DNA of 64,000 nucleotides from assembly GCA_902597335.1 (NCBI GenBank), contig CACJXK010000002.1, forward strand, positions 116,265 to 180,264. The letters are read 5' to 3'. Shown piece by piece: positions 8,755-19,484 of the stretch. The notes beneath the pieces are model-generated. The model worked only from the letters and a program-made list of their open reading frames with translations, had not been told where the DNA came from and searched no databases. The stretch's first letter is position 1; each line of letters starts with the position of its first letter. A program made the position numbers and the translations under genes. The stretch is from an uncultured Pelagibacteraceae bacterium (lineage in GTDB: Bacteria; Pseudomonadota; Alphaproteobacteria; Pelagibacterales; Pelagibacteraceae).

Positions 8755-9267
8755 ATGAAATCAAAAAAAAATATTGTATTAATTGGAATGATGGGATCTG
8801 GAAAATCCTCTATTGGTAAAATTTTATCAAAAAAATTAAATATCGGTTTTATAGATATTGATCGAAAGATCGAGGAAGTTGAGTCATTAAGTATTTCAGA
8901 TATTTTTAAAAAATACGGAGAAAACTATTTTAGAAAAATTGAGGAAAAAATTTCTCTAGAATATCTCAAATCTGAAAGTAACGTAATTTCTCTAGGGGGT
9001 GGAGGTTTCATTAATTCGTCAATAAGAAAATTATGTAAAAAAAAATGCTTATCTTTTTGGCTTAATTGGAAAAATGAAACAATTATAAATAGAATATACA
9101 AAAGCAAAAAAAGGCCAATGGTGAAGAACCTCACTAAAGATAAAATAAATAATTTAATCAAAGAAAGATCAAAAATTTATGAATTGTCAAACTATAAAAT
9201 AAATTGTGATAAATTAGACAAAGTTCAAATTATAAATATGATATTAGATATTTATGAAAATAAATAA
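8755..9267 (+). CDS. aroK: Shikimate kinase
   Basis: Phosphorylates shikimate at the 3-hydroxyl with ATP. The P-loop is GMMGSGKSSIGK near residue 11-22, the shikimate-binding Asp lies in FIDIDRKIEE, the GGGG loop in SLGGGGF, and the lid Arg-containing segment is KSKKRPM. Length 170 residues is usual. It is followed by aroB with a 14-bp overlap, the standard aroKB order of the chorismate pathway. Divergent from the 60-residue membrane protein gene. Confidence 0.96.
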   Translation: MKSKKNIVLIGMMGSGKSSIGKILSKKLNIGFIDIDRKIEEVESLSISDIFKKYGENYFRKIEEKISLEYLKSESNVISLGGGGFINSSIRKLCKKKCLSFWLNWKNETIINRIYKSKKRPMVKNLTKDKINNLIKERSKIYELSNYKINCDKLDKVQIINMILDIYENK

Positions 9268-10357
9268 AATAAATATAAGAACCAATACCAAAAATTACTC
9301 AATTCTTATTGGAAGAGGTTTAATAAACAAAATAGATAAAATTTTAAAAAGCAATAACATAACTTTCGAAAAATGCTTAATTGTTGCAGATAAAAATATT
9401 CCATATACGTTTAAAAAAACATTATATAAGAAACTCAAATCTAAAAAAATATTCAAAATTGAATTAGTGCCATCTGAAAAAAATAAAAATTATAAGACAA
9501 TTGAAAAAATTCATAAAATTTTATTTGAAAGAAGATTTAACAGATCAGATTGTGTTATTTCTTTTGGTGGAGGAATAATTGGAGATATTGTTGGGTTTGC
9601 ATCAAGTACTTTTAAAAGAGGTTTAAAATTTATAAATATTCCTTCAACTTTGCTTTCACAAGTTGACTCATCAATTGGTGGAAAAACTGGCATAAATAAT
9701 AAATATGGAAAAAATTTAGTTGGTAGTTTTTATCAACCAGACTTGGTTGTATCCGATATTGATATATTAAATTCTTTACCTAAAAGAGAAATTATATGTG
9801 GATATGCTGAAATATTAAAAAGTAGCATTATAGATAGTTATAAAAATTTTCTATATCTAGATAAAAACTTAGAAAAAATTTTAAAATTAAAATCACCTTT
9901 TATTGAAAATTCAATTTTAAAGGCTTGTACTTTAAAGAAAATTGTAGTGGAAAAAGATGTAGATGAAAAAAATTTAAGGAAAGTGCTAAATTTAGGTCAC
10001 ACCTTTGCACATGCATATGAGTCAGCGTTAGGTTTTTCTAAAAAATTAAATCATGGAGAAGCTGTTATTTTAGGTATAAAAAGTGCAGCAGAATTTAGTC
10101 TGCAAAGTAAAAATCTGTCAAAAGAGAAGTTAAATATCATCATGAACCATATAAATAGAATTGGAATGAAAGTAAAAATAAATAATTTTTTTAAAAAAAA
10201 AGATAGTGATAAGATTTTAAATTTTATGAAAAGTGATAAAAAAAATAATTCTGAAAAAATTAATTTAATACTTATTAATAATTTTGGTAAAATAAAAACT
10301 AATTTTCAGATCAATCCTTTAATTTTAAAAAGATATATTTTTAACAGTTTAAATTAA
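9254..10357 (+). CDS. aroB: 3-dehydroquinate synthase
   Basis: NAD- and metal-dependent enzyme converting DAHP to 3-dehydroquinate, second step of the shikimate pathway. Visible signatures are SFGGGIIGDIVGFASSTFKRG (NAD binding; catalytic Lys region), SQVDSSIGGKTGIN, the metal-binding LNLGHTFAHAYE and LNHGEAV segments. The 367-residue length is normal. The start lies inside aroK. Its 3' end overlaps the convergent bolA gene by 9 bp. Confidence 0.96.
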   Translation: MKINKINIRTNTKNYSILIGRGLINKIDKILKSNNITFEKCLIVADKNIPYTFKKTLYKKLKSKKIFKIELVPSEKNKNYKTIEKIHKILFERRFNRSDCVISFGGGIIGDIVGFASSTFKRGLKFINIPSTLLSQVDSSIGGKTGINNKYGKNLVGSFYQPDLVVSDIDILNSLPKREIICGYAEILKSSIIDSYKNFLYLDKNLEKILKLKSPFIENSILKACTLKKIVVEKDVDEKNLRKVLNLGHTFAHAYESALGFSKKLNHGEAVILGIKSAAEFSLQSKNLSKEKLNIIMNHINRIGMKVKINNFFKKKDSDKILNFMKSDKKNNSEKINLILINNFGKIKTNFQINPLILKRYIFNSLN

Positions 10358-10609
10358 TTTAATTTGTAAGGAATGAATATCATTTTTTAATTCTTTATCT
10401 AAAATTTTGTAGATAAACCTTGTTGAATATAATTTACTTTTTGCTTTTAATACATCTGATTCAATTAATAGTAAAATATGAAATTTACCTTTTTCATTCG
10501 ATTTATGATTTTTATGCAGAAATGACTTATCCTTTATCTTCACTTTTGAAATACAATCCTGCGACAAAATTTTTTTTTCTATAATTTTGAAAAGTTCATC
10601 AATTTTCAT
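10349..10609 (-). CDS. bolA: BolA-family protein
   Basis: An 86-residue BolA/IbaG-like protein. BolA proteins pair with monothiol glutaredoxins in Fe-S trafficking and can bind nucleic acid. Supporting features are the size, the N-terminal helix MKIDELFKIIEKKI, the HKNHK segment in the place of the family's Ser/His loop and the LLIESDVLKAKSKLYSTRFIYKIL helix with the R-x-x-Y-x-x-L pattern of the family, then a terminal HSLQIKL strand. The start codon is only 20 bp from the divergent J-domain gene. Synteny bolA / J-protein / cobS / cobT is one I recall as common in alphaproteobacteria. Confidence 0.85.
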   Translation of the reverse strand: MKIDELFKIIEKKILSQDCISKVKIKDKSFLHKNHKSNEKGKFHILLLIESDVLKAKSKLYSTRFIYKILDKELKNDIHSLQIKLI

Positions 10610-10629
10610 AGTATAATATATTATATACT
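10610..10629. promoter_or_regulatory. 20-bp bidirectional start region with two -10 boxes
   Basis: The whole space between the bolA and J-domain start codons is AGTATAATATATTATATACT. TATAAT is present on the plus strand at 10612-10617 and on the minus strand at 10625-10620. If these act as -10 elements, transcription would begin about 4-6 bases before each ATG, leaving no room for a Shine-Dalgarno sequence. Near-symmetry extends into both ORFs (CATAGTATA ... TATACTATG). No convincing -35 hexamer is seen on either side. Inference from sequence only. Confidence 0.4.
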
Positions 10630-11163
10630 ATGAAAAATATTTGTGATTGGAATAATTGCACTGACGAGGGCTTATATAAAGCACCTAAAGAAAGAGATAA
10701 TAGTAAAGATTACAGATTATTATGTTTAAATCATATAAAAGAATTTAATAAAAACTGGAACTATTTCAGAGGTATGAGTGATCAGCAAATAGTTGAATTC
10801 TTACGTTCAGACATGACGTGGCATAAACCAACGCAAAGCTTTAGTTCCTCAGACAATTTTTTTAAGGTTTTGTGGAGTAATGCTTTAAAAGATGAAATGG
10901 ATAAGTTCAAATTCAATAATGATTTTAATAATATGAATAAGTTTAAATTCAACAGCAATGATATAAAAGCCTTTAATATATTAGGAATTAGTGTCGGATT
11001 AAGATGGGAGAAAGTTCAAGAAAAATTTAAAAAACTTGTCAAAAAACTTCACCCTGATATGAATGCTGGAAATAAAAAATTTGAAGACAAGCTAAAAATA
11101 ATTACTTTAGCTTATACTCAATTAAAAAATACATATAAGGAGAAAATTGACACCAAATATTAA
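10630..11163 (+). CDS. J-domain protein (DnaJ-like co-chaperone)
   Basis: A 177-residue protein with the J domain at the C-terminus: FNILGISVGLRWEKVQEKFKKL, read in part, then the invariant HPD at 141-143 in KKLHPDMNAG and a final helix. HPD is the DnaK-stimulating motif. The N-terminal half has conserved-looking Cys5, Cys10 and Cys32 plus His35, a possible small metal knuckle. It lacks the Gly/Phe and zinc-finger regions of true DnaJ. The 3' end overlaps cobS by 17 bp, so it probably serves the CobS/CobT machine, for example in assembly or substrate delivery. That role is inference. Confidence 0.85.
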   Translation: MKNICDWNNCTDEGLYKAPKERDNSKDYRLLCLNHIKEFNKNWNYFRGMSDQQIVEFLRSDMTWHKPTQSFSSSDNFFKVLWSNALKDEMDKFKFNNDFNNMNKFKFNSNDIKAFNILGISVGLRWEKVQEKFKKLVKKLHPDMNAGNKKFEDKLKIITLAYTQLKNTYKEKIDTKY

Positions 11164-12121
11164 CCATACCCCAGATATTAAATTATCTATTAAACAAACC
11201 TTTGGTATTGAAAGTGATATGGAAGTGGATGCATTTTCTAAATCAAGTGAATATGTGCCTGAGATAGATAAAACATATAAGTTTGATAAGGATACAACAT
11301 TAGCTATTTTGTCAGGTTTTTCTTTTAACAAAAGAGTTCTGATACAAGGGTATCACGGTACAGGAAAATCTACTCATATAGAACAGATAGCTGCTAGATT
11401 AAACTGGCCCTGTATAAGAATTAATCTTGATAGTCATGTAAGCAGAATTGATTTAATTGGAAAAGACTCCATAGTGATAAAAGAGGGTAAACAAGTGACT
11501 GAATTTAAGGAGGGCATTCTTCCCTGGTCAATTCAAAACCCCGTGGCATTAGTTTTTGACGAATATGATGCCGGAAGACCAGATGTAATGTTTGTTATTC
11601 AAAGAGTGCTCGAGTCAGAGGGAAGTTTTACGTTGTTAGATAAAAATAAAGTCATTAAACAAAATAAGTTTTTTAGGCTTTTTGCAACAACGAATACTGT
11701 AGGTCTAGGAGATACAACAGGTTTATATCATGGAACTCAGCAGATAAATCAAGGTCAGATGGATAGATGGAATATCGTATCCACATTGAACTATCTTAGT
11801 TTAGAAAAAGAGATGGAAATAATACTAGGTAAAAACAAAAATTTAAATAATTCTAAAGGAAAAGAACAAGTATCAAATATGATTAAAGTAGCTTCACTAA
11901 CTAGAAAAGGATTTATGGCTGGTGATATATCGACAGTAATGAGTCCGAGAACAGTCTTGCATTGGGCTGAAAATTCAGAAATTTTCAAAGATATTGGATA
12001 TGCATTTAGGGTTACATTTTTAAACAAATGCGACGATGCAGAGAAAAATACTATTGCTGAATATTATCAAAGATGTTTTGGTGAAGAACTGCCAGAGTCA
12101 ATGATTAATATTCAAGTTTAA
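11147..12121 (+). CDS. cobS: CobS-like MoxR-type AAA+ ATPase
   Basis: A 324-residue AAA+ protein matching the CobS subunit annotated in cobaltochelatase. Walker A is GYHGTGKST (68-76), Walker B is LVFDEYDAG with Asp138-Glu139, sensor 1 is the Asn in ATTNTVG, and a sensor/arginine region includes QGQMDRWN. The start is TTG at 11147, supported by an AAGGAG ribosome-binding site at 11137-11142 and by overlap with the J-domain gene. The stop TAA shares its last base with the ATG of cobT. No other cobalamin gene is seen in the window, so a role other than cobalt insertion is possible. Confidence 0.88.
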   Translation: MTPNINHTPDIKLSIKQTFGIESDMEVDAFSKSSEYVPEIDKTYKFDKDTTLAILSGFSFNKRVLIQGYHGTGKSTHIEQIAARLNWPCIRINLDSHVSRIDLIGKDSIVIKEGKQVTEFKEGILPWSIQNPVALVFDEYDAGRPDVMFVIQRVLESEGSFTLLDKNKVIKQNKFFRLFATTNTVGLGDTTGLYHGTQQINQGQMDRWNIVSTLNYLSLEKEMEIILGKNKNLNNSKGKEQVSNMIKVASLTRKGFMAGDISTVMSPRTVLHWAENSEIFKDIGYAFRVTFLNKCDDAEKNTIAEYYQRCFGEELPESMINIQV

Positions 12122-13914
12122 TGAATAAAGAAGATACTATAAAAGAAAAATTCAAACAAGCACTACAATCAACTTACAGAGTTATCTCTGATGATTATAA
12201 AGTAGATAGAAATAAGAAAAAAGAGGAAAAAATTTATAGTGTTGGTGAAATAGATAATATTACCGATAAAAATCAGTTTAAAAAACTAAGAGCCGAGACA
12301 GACTCTGACGCTTTAAAAAAGAAGTTTTCAGATAAAAAATTACTAGCCAAAAATAATCCAAAAAATCCATCTTGTAGAACCCTTTATCAATTTTCAGAAA
12401 AAGTAAGATATGAGTTACTAGGTTCAGAAATGTTAAAAGGAATTTCGAAAAATTTTAGAGATAATTATAAATATAGGCTCCAATCTCTTGAACAAAAAAA
12501 AACAACAAAAAAAGAAGACACAAATATAATTGATGCTTTTGAAATTTATATGACAAACAAGTTTTTTAATCTGGAATTAAGTTCCGGAAATAAAGAAATT
12601 CTTCAATTTTGGGAAAATGATTTTAATAAGTCCATAGGCAATCATTTGAAATTTTTAAAAGAAAATTTGGAAAATCAAGAGGTTTATAATAATAAATTTT
12701 CAGAAATTTTAGAAAGTATGGATATATTTGAAAATGATGACACCACCGAAAAAGAAAATGATGAAAAAGATGATACCAATGATCAAAATAATCCAAATAA
12801 CAATGAGAATGAAAACAATGAACAGTCTAGCAAGTCAAGTGAGGATGAAAACATCACTCAAGGTATGGATAGTAAGGATGATGTCAATGAGTTTAGACTT
12901 GATGATCAACTTGCCAATGAGAATAACGATGATATGGACTCAGAAAATGTGATTCAAAAAAAGAATTTAAGTATAAGTGATAAAGAATATAAAATATTTA
13001 CTAAAGAGTTTGACGAAATCGCCAAAGCTGAAAGTTTAGAAACTGCTGAGGAAATTCAAAAACTCAGAAAAAATTTAGACCAGCAACTTACTAGCTTTCA
13101 AGATTTAATTACAAAATTAGCGAACAAATTACAAAGACAATTAATGGCAAAACAAAATCGATCTTGGGAATTTGATCTTGAGGAAGGGTTATTAGATAGT
13201 TCAAAGTTACCAAGAATTATTATTGATCCATACAATTCCTTATCATTTAAAAAGGAAAAAGATTTAGACTTTAAAGATACAATAGTGACATTATTAATTG
13301 ATAACTCTGGTTCAATGAGAGGAAGACCAATAACTATAGCAGCTATTTGTGCTGACATTTTATCTAGAACTTTAGAGAGATGTTCAGTCAAAGTAGAAAT
13401 ACTTGGATTCACAACAAAAAATTGGAAAGGTGGAAAAAGTAGACAAGAATGGAATAAATTAGGAAAAACAAAAAATCCTGGAAGACTAAATGATCTTAGA
13501 CACATAATTTACAAAAGCGCAGACTCGCATTGGAGACAATCAAAGAAGAATCTGGGATTAATGTTAAAAGAGGGATTGTTAAAAGAAAATATAGATGGGG
13601 AAGCCATTACATGGGCCTTTAATAGACTTAAAAAAAGAAGAGAAGAAAGAAAAATACTAATGGTTATTTCTGATGGAGCACCCGTAGATGATTCAACTTT
13701 ATCAGTAAATTCAGGCGATTTTTTAGAAAAGAACTTAAAAAAAATTGTTAAATTTATTGAAACCAATAGCGAGATTGAAATATTAGCAATTGGTATTGGC
13801 CATGATGTATCTAGATACTATAAAAAAGCTATCAAAATTTCAGATGTACAAGAACTAGGTGATGTAATGATCGATCAATTGAGCGGTCTATTTGAAAATA
13901 AAAAACTTCACTAA
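12121..13914 (+). CDS. cobT: CobT-like VWA-domain protein
   Basis: A 597-residue partner of CobS. The N-terminal ~200 residues are helical and charged; residues about 200-285 are a low-complexity acidic Asp/Glu/Asn-rich linker; the C-terminal third is a von Willebrand A domain with the MIDAS motif [10 protein letters not shown] near residue 393 and a later [11 protein letters not shown] loop. In characterised cobaltochelatase CobS and CobT form the ATPase that drives CobN; here CobN is not nearby. Overlaps cobS by one base (TAATG) and shares stop-codon bases with convergent regB. Confidence 0.88.
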   Translation: MNKEDTIKEKFKQALQSTYRVISDDYKVDRNKKKEEKIYSVGEIDNITDKNQFKKLRAETDSDALKKKFSDKKLLAKNNPKNPSCRTLYQFSEKVRYELLGSEMLKGISKNFRDNYKYRLQSLEQKKTTKKEDTNIIDAFEIYMTNKFFNLELSSGNKEILQFWENDFNKSIGNHLKFLKENLENQEVYNNKFSEILESMDIFENDDTTEKENDEKDDTNDQNNPNNNENENNEQSSKSSEDENITQGMDSKDDVNEFRLDDQLANENNDDMDSENVIQKKNLSISDKEYKIFTKEFDEIAKAESLETAEEIQKLRKNLDQQLTSFQDLITKLANKLQRQLMAKQNRSWEFDLEEGLLDSSKLPRIIIDPYNSLSFKKEKDLDFKDTIVTLLIDNSGSMRGRPITIAAICADILSRTLERCSVKVEILGFTTKNWKGGKSRQEWNKLGKTKNPGRLNDLRHIIYKSADSHWRQSKKNLGLMLKEGLLKENIDGEAITWAFNRLKKRREERKILMVISDGAPVDDSTLSVNSGDFLEKNLKKIVKFIETNSEIEILAIGIGHDVSRYYKKAIKISDVQELGDVMIDQLSGLFENKKLH

Positions 13915-15188
13915 ATATTTTTTAAATCTTTATTTGACCATTCAATTTTGATTTCACCGCCACCTCTTGTTTCTGAGTTTCTTATTAAAAGTTTAGCTTT
14001 ATTTTTTTCTAACAAAGTTTTTCCTATAAATATCCCCAAACCAAGTCCTGCTCTGGACTTATTTTTAGATTGAAGTGACTTAATATATGGCTCTCCAATT
14101 TTCGTAAGTATATCTTTAGGAAAACCTGATCCATCATCTTCTATTGATATTATTGAATTTTCACTGTCACTAGTTATTGATATGAAAATATTTTTTTTTG
14201 AAAATTTATTTGCATTACCAATAAAATTTCTTATCCCATAAACTATTTCAATCGATTTTGAAATTTCAAATGAATTATAATCTTGCTCTATATTAATAAT
14301 AAAATTTTTATCTGATATCTCTTTGAAAGAATTGACTATTTCTTTTACATAATCATATAAAGTTATATTTTTATCTATAAAATCATCCTCAACTATAGGG
14401 TTTAAAGATAACTTTTTTAATATTTCATTACATCTATCTACTTGGCTTACAAGCAATTCAATATCTTTTTTAAGGTCTCTATTATTTTTAAAATTATTGT
14501 ATAAGTCTTGAGATATAATCTTTATAGTAGATAATGGAGTGCCTAATGAATGAGCAGCAGCTGCGGCTTGCCCACCTAAAGATACCAATTCGTGCTCTTT
14601 AGAAATAACTTCCTGAATTTTATCTAATGCATCTTTTCTAACTTTTGACTCATTTCCAAATGTTAAAGCAAAAAAACTCAGAAAAAGGAGAGCAATAATT
14701 AAAGCTAAAGGAACTGAATAATAATAGTAAATACTAAAAACATATTCATTTAATGGTGAAGGTAATTCTTGATGATAAAAAGTAAGTAAAATAATTGAAG
14801 AGATTGTTAAAATTATTAATAAAATATTTGTTCTAATACTTAAGCTACTTGAGGCAAATATACTTGGTATAATCAAGAATATTGAGAATGGATTTATTGT
14901 ACCACCGGTTAAATAAAGTAAAAAACTTAATTGTAAAATATCAAGTGTGAGAAAAGTTAAAGATATTTTTTCTTGTAATTGATTTTTTTTAAAATAATAA
15001 AATAAGAAAATGTTACTTATAGCACCTGCTAAAACTATAATATTTGCCAGTAAAAAATTAAATTCAAATTTAAATAAGAATGTAACAATGTTTATAGTAA
15101 TAAATTGACCTATTACACCTATCCATCTTAAATTGACGTATGTAGTTTTATTTAAATGCGATGATTTGGAATTACTAGATAACTCCAT
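13911..15188 (-). CDS. regB: RegB/PrrB-type redox sensor histidine kinase
   Basis: A 425-residue membrane kinase. Six hydrophobic segments fill residues about 25-178. The quinone-binding heptapeptide is present as GGTINPF at 95-101. The dimerisation domain has [16 protein letters not shown] with phospho-acceptor His213, and Cys253 in QVDRCNEIL sits where the redox-active cysteine of Rhodobacter RegB lies. The ATPase domain shows [20 protein letters not shown] and GLGLGIFI boxes. Family knowledge says it senses redox state and phosphorylates RegA/PrrA; no response regulator gene is adjacent. It follows gyrB by 3 bp. Confidence 0.92.
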   Translation of the reverse strand: MELSSNSKSSHLNKTTYVNLRWIGVIGQFITINIVTFLFKFEFNFLLANIIVLAGAISNIFLFYYFKKNQLQEKISLTFLTLDILQLSFLLYLTGGTINPFSIFLIIPSIFASSSLSIRTNILLIILTISSIILLTFYHQELPSPLNEYVFSIYYYYSVPLALIIALLFLSFFALTFGNESKVRKDALDKIQEVISKEHELVSLGGQAAAAAHSLGTPLSTIKIISQDLYNNFKNNRDLKKDIELLVSQVDRCNEILKKLSLNPIVEDDFIDKNITLYDYVKEIVNSFKEISDKNFIINIEQDYNSFEISKSIEIVYGIRNFIGNANKFSKKNIFISITSDSENSIISIEDDGSGFPKDILTKIGEPYIKSLQSKNKSRAGLGLGIFIGKTLLEKNKAKLLIRNSETRGGGEIKIEWSNKDLKNI

Positions 15189-15191
15189 TAA

Positions 15192-17288
<2,097 letters not shown>

Positions 17289-17393
17289 TTAAATACAATT
17301 TGCTTTAACATTAAGCTCAAATTAATGAGGAAATACTTGAATAATTTCAAGAATAATTAATTTTTTTTTTACTTTTTAAATTTTAATAAAAAA

Positions 17394-18221
17394 GTGAAAT
17401 TTTTCATTCAACTTTTGCAAAATTATGTAAGATTCGTAAAAATGATAAAAAAGCTATTTAAGAGCATTCCTATTATAAGAAGAATATATCCATCCATTGT
17501 TAAAAATTTTTACAATTTTCTAAAAATTGAAAAAATTAATTATGAGTACTTTGGTTTAAAATTCAAAGGAAATATCAACGAACCAATGGACAAAGAAATA
17601 TTACTATTTAATAAATATGAACATCTTCAAATAGATTATCTTCTCAAATTAATAAAAAATTCTAATTTTGATTACTTTATAGATGTTGGTGCCAATTCAG
17701 GTTTATATAGTATGGTTATCGCAAAAAATGATAATAAAATAAAAGTTAAAAGCTTTGAGCCAATTAAAAAAACTATATTAAAATTTAAAGAGAACATCTT
17801 ACTTAACAAAAATTTAAATAATATTGAAATATTTGAATTTGGACTTTCTAATAAAAATTCAAAATTACTAATGAAATCATTAAAAAAAAGAAATTATATT
17901 CAAACAGGTGGGTTTGGGGTTGTACAGAATGGTGAAATCTTAAAGAATCTCCACACTGAATATGCGGAATTTAAGAAAGGTGACGATATTTTTAGTTTAA
18001 AAAATAAAAATATAGTTTTGAAAATTGATGCTGAAGGTCATGAAAAAGAGGTTCTTGAAGGTTTGGAAAATAATTTAGATAATAATAATATATTATTGCA
18101 AATTGAGATATTTGATAAAAATTTTGAAAATATAAATAAAATTTTAAAAGTTAAAAATTTTAACAAAATAAACATTATACAAAGTGATGGTAAAAAAGAT
18201 TATTATTTTAAAAATTATTAA
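17394..18221 (+). CDS. FkbM-family methyltransferase
   Basis: A 275-residue SAM-dependent O-methyltransferase of the FkbM type, often found modifying surface glycans. The SAM motif I is FIDVGANSGLYSMVI (95-109), the acidic residue of motif II lies in SFEPIKKT, and the typical VLKIDAEGHEKEVLEGL segment is at about 208-224. The frame opens with GTG at 17394; an internal ATG at 17442 (residue 17) is an alternative start. It stands alone between gyrB and the tRNA-Ser remnant, an unusual setting for a glycan-modifying gene, so it may be an accessory gene. The 144 bp upstream hold no other gene. Confidence 0.8.
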   Translation: MKFFIQLLQNYVRFVKMIKKLFKSIPIIRRIYPSIVKNFYNFLKIEKINYEYFGLKFKGNINEPMDKEILLFNKYEHLQIDYLLKLIKNSNFDYFIDVGANSGLYSMVIAKNDNKIKVKSFEPIKKTILKFKENILLNKNLNNIEIFEFGLSNKNSKLLMKSLKKRNYIQTGGFGVVQNGEILKNLHTEYAEFKKGDDIFSLKNKNIVLKIDAEGHEKEVLEGLENNLDNNNILLQIEIFDKNFENINKILKVKNFNKINIIQSDGKKDYYFKNY

Positions 18222-18225
18222 CTTT

Positions 18226-18306
18226 TGGCGGAGAGAATGGGATTCGAACCCATGATAGAGTTTCCCCTATACACGCTTTCCAAGCGTGCGCCTTAAACCG
18301 CTCGGC
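18226..18306 (-). pseudogene. tRNA-Ser(GGA) remnant lacking the 5' acceptor strand
   Basis: Read on the minus strand this matches the intact tRNA-Ser at 19485-19574 from the D-arm to the encoded CCA. The anticodon stem-loop (CGCTTGGAAAGCG), T-arm and 3' acceptor strand are identical. The variable arm differs but still forms a stem (ATAG...CTAT). Upstream of GCCGAG, however, the expected GGAGAGG 5' acceptor strand is replaced by unrelated AT-rich sequence, so no acceptor stem can form. Interpreted as the displaced end of a tRNA-associated insertion. Confidence 0.8.
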
Positions 18307-18363
18307 TTAGAAATATTGATAATTCTATCTTATTTTTTTTAGATTTTTAAAATTTGAGACTGG

Positions 18364-18383
18364 TGACGACAAGATGACGACAA
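18364..18383 (+). repeat. Direct repeat, left copy
   Basis: TGACGACAAGATGACGACAA. It matches the copy at 19421 in 19 of 20 positions and same orientation. Each copy itself contains a doubled TGACGACAA-like unit, as recombinase arm or accessory sites often do. It lies 57 bp inside the tRNA remnant. Confidence 0.75.
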
Positions 18384-18397
18384 CGTGGAGTCAAAAT

Positions 18398-18583
18398 TTA
18401 ATTAAGACACCTTTTTGTAATTGTGATTTTTACTACTTTACAACTATCTTCAGAATAATGTTTAATATCAAGATCATCATCCTCACAAATTTTTTCTGGG
18501 TCACCAATAATATCTATCTCAAACTCTCTAATTTCATCATATGTTGCATTAGGACTGAATTTTTTAACATAAGTCTTATTCAT
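18398..18583 (-). CDS. Islet gene 3, 61-residue acidic protein, unknown
   Basis: Third gene of the islet's minus-strand run. The protein starts MNKTYVKKF and is acidic in the middle (GDPEKICEDDDLDIKHYSED, read in part), ending in a basic KITITKRCLN. No family recognised and no signal peptide or membrane segment. The ATG lies 3 bp after the stop of the 57-residue gene. Size and acidic character would fit an antitoxin, inhibitor or accessory protein, but nothing in the sequence proves it. Confidence 0.5.
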   Translation of the reverse strand: MNKTYVKKFSPNATYDEIREFEIDIIGDPEKICEDDDLDIKHYSEDSCKVVKITITKRCLN

Positions 18584-18586
18584 TTT

Positions 18587-18760
18587 TTAAGAAATTTTCT
18601 CATCAAAAATTCTAAACTGAATGTAGTTTGGAAAATTTTTTTTATCATAAATTAGTTCGGCTTTATAACCACCTTTATTGCTGAGCATTAATTCCGCGAT
18701 AAAATTATATAATTCTTTATCCGTTGGTTTTATATCAAAATATTTTTCTATTATTGTCAT
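18587..18760 (-). CDS. Islet gene 2, 57-residue protein, unknown
   Basis: A short frame from ATG at 18760 to TAA at 18587. The protein begins MTIIEKYFDIKPTDKELYNF and ends QFRIFDEKIS; it is soluble-looking with mixed charge. Its ATG overlaps the TGA stop of the 214-residue gene (ATGA, 4 bp) and its stop is 3 bp before the next ATG, the kind of spacing seen in a real coupled operon. No family recognised. Confidence 0.5.
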   Translation of the reverse strand: MTIIEKYFDIKPTDKELYNFIAELMLSNKGGYKAELIYDKKNFPNYIQFRIFDEKIS

Positions 18761-19401
18761 TTATAAAGTAAATTATGGGTTCTTGGAAATTCATCAATTG
18801 TGGAGGCAGAGTCAAAAAATTCATCTTTTATTATTTCAGAATAATCTGAGTTTAAAGACATGTCAACTATAGGCCAACTTTCCCATTCATTAATTTTTTG
18901 TACAGCAATATCAATTATAAATCCTTTTTTTTGATATTGTAAATAATCATATAGGTGAAGAATATAATCACCATAGGAATGATATATGCTCAAAAAGTTT
19001 CCATATAGCCAATCACCGAGTCTATTTCTTTCAGGTATTAATTTGAAGAGTCCAAATATTTTTTTTCTATCTAAATTTTGAAATTTATATGAGGTTTTAT
19101 AATGTCTGTTAATTGTTTCAAGATTTTGAACTTCCGTTTCTTGTGAAATACTCATATCACATCTATTACATTCGTGTGTCCAGAAATTTTTAAAAAAGCC
19201 AAATTTAGGTAATTCACAAATTGGATTTTGTATTAGACCACCTTTTATTGATAATGTTTCACTATAGATTTTTTTACATTCGAAAAATGGACTATCGGCT
19301 CCAAAAGCAATTCTTAAATGAAATCCATTTTTTTTTGATAATATGAAATTACGAAAAGATATATTTCTTTCAGTAATTTTGGGGTTTTTATAATTAAGCA
19401 T
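18757..19401 (-). CDS. Islet gene 1, 214-residue protein, unknown
   Basis: The largest gene of the islet. No signal peptide or membrane segment. It contains a CNRC knuckle in THECNRCDMS and further single cysteines (FFECKK, NPICELP), and is rich in aromatic residues in its second half (GDYILHLYDYLQY). I cannot place it in a family. The upstream sequence has no clear ribosome-binding site; transcription may read through from lepA and tRNA-Ser, which lie directly upstream on the same strand. Stop overlaps the next start by 4 bp. Confidence 0.65.
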   Translation of the reverse strand: MLNYKNPKITERNISFRNFILSKKNGFHLRIAFGADSPFFECKKIYSETLSIKGGLIQNPICELPKFGFFKNFWTHECNRCDMSISQETEVQNLETINRHYKTSYKFQNLDRKKIFGLFKLIPERNRLGDWLYGNFLSIYHSYGDYILHLYDYLQYQKKGFIIDIAVQKINEWESWPIVDMSLNSDYSEIIKDEFFDSASTIDEFPRTHNLLYK

Positions 19402-19420
19402 AAAATAATTTATATTCTAA

Positions 19421-19440
19421 TGACGACAAGACGACGACAA
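19421..19440 (+). repeat. Direct repeat, right copy
   Basis: TGACGACAAGACGACGACAA, a 19/20 match to the copy at 18364 in the same orientation. It lies 45 bp from the 3' end of the intact tRNA-Ser and 20 bp upstream of the first islet gene. Confidence 0.75.
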
Positions 19441-19484
19441 ACACCATCTTAACGTTATTTTTTTTTGATTAAAACCCTTAAAAA

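Larger units (their letters stand above)
18226..19484. mobile_element. Candidate tRNA-Ser-associated integrated islet, no integrase
   Basis: About 1.26 kb lies between a broken tRNA-Ser copy (18226-18306) and the 3' end of an intact tRNA-Ser (19485). That geometry, with a 3' tRNA fragment at the distal end, is what site-specific integration at a tRNA 3' end leaves. Just inside each border is a direct repeat (18364-18383 and 19421-19440). The interior holds three small overlapping genes of unknown function on the same strand as the tRNA. No integrase or transposase is present, so it is at most a decayed or satellite element. Alternative: tandem tRNA duplication with later gene gain. Confidence 0.55.

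Noticed and set aside
9511..9693. Minus-strand frame inside aroB, and similar antisense frames in gyrB, pheT, gltB and aceE
   Set aside because: They are antisense to clear conserved genes and have no motif, start signal or context of their own.
12728..12952. A 74-residue Met/Lys-rich frame on the plus strand
   Set aside because: It is a shifted reading of the Asp/Glu/Asn low-complexity linker of cobT; the GATGA-type repeats create an open frame by composition.
17336..17351. Small palindrome CTTGAATAATTTCAAG followed by a T-run
   Set aside because: Looks like a terminator but no plus-strand gene ends nearby, the stem is only 6 bp AT-rich and the T-run starts about 9 bases later.
18374..18655. 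A 93-residue plus-strand frame in the islet
   Set aside because: It lies antisense to two minus-strand small genes that show coupled start/stop spacing; its composition is Ile/Phe/Asn-rich like a shadow frame.
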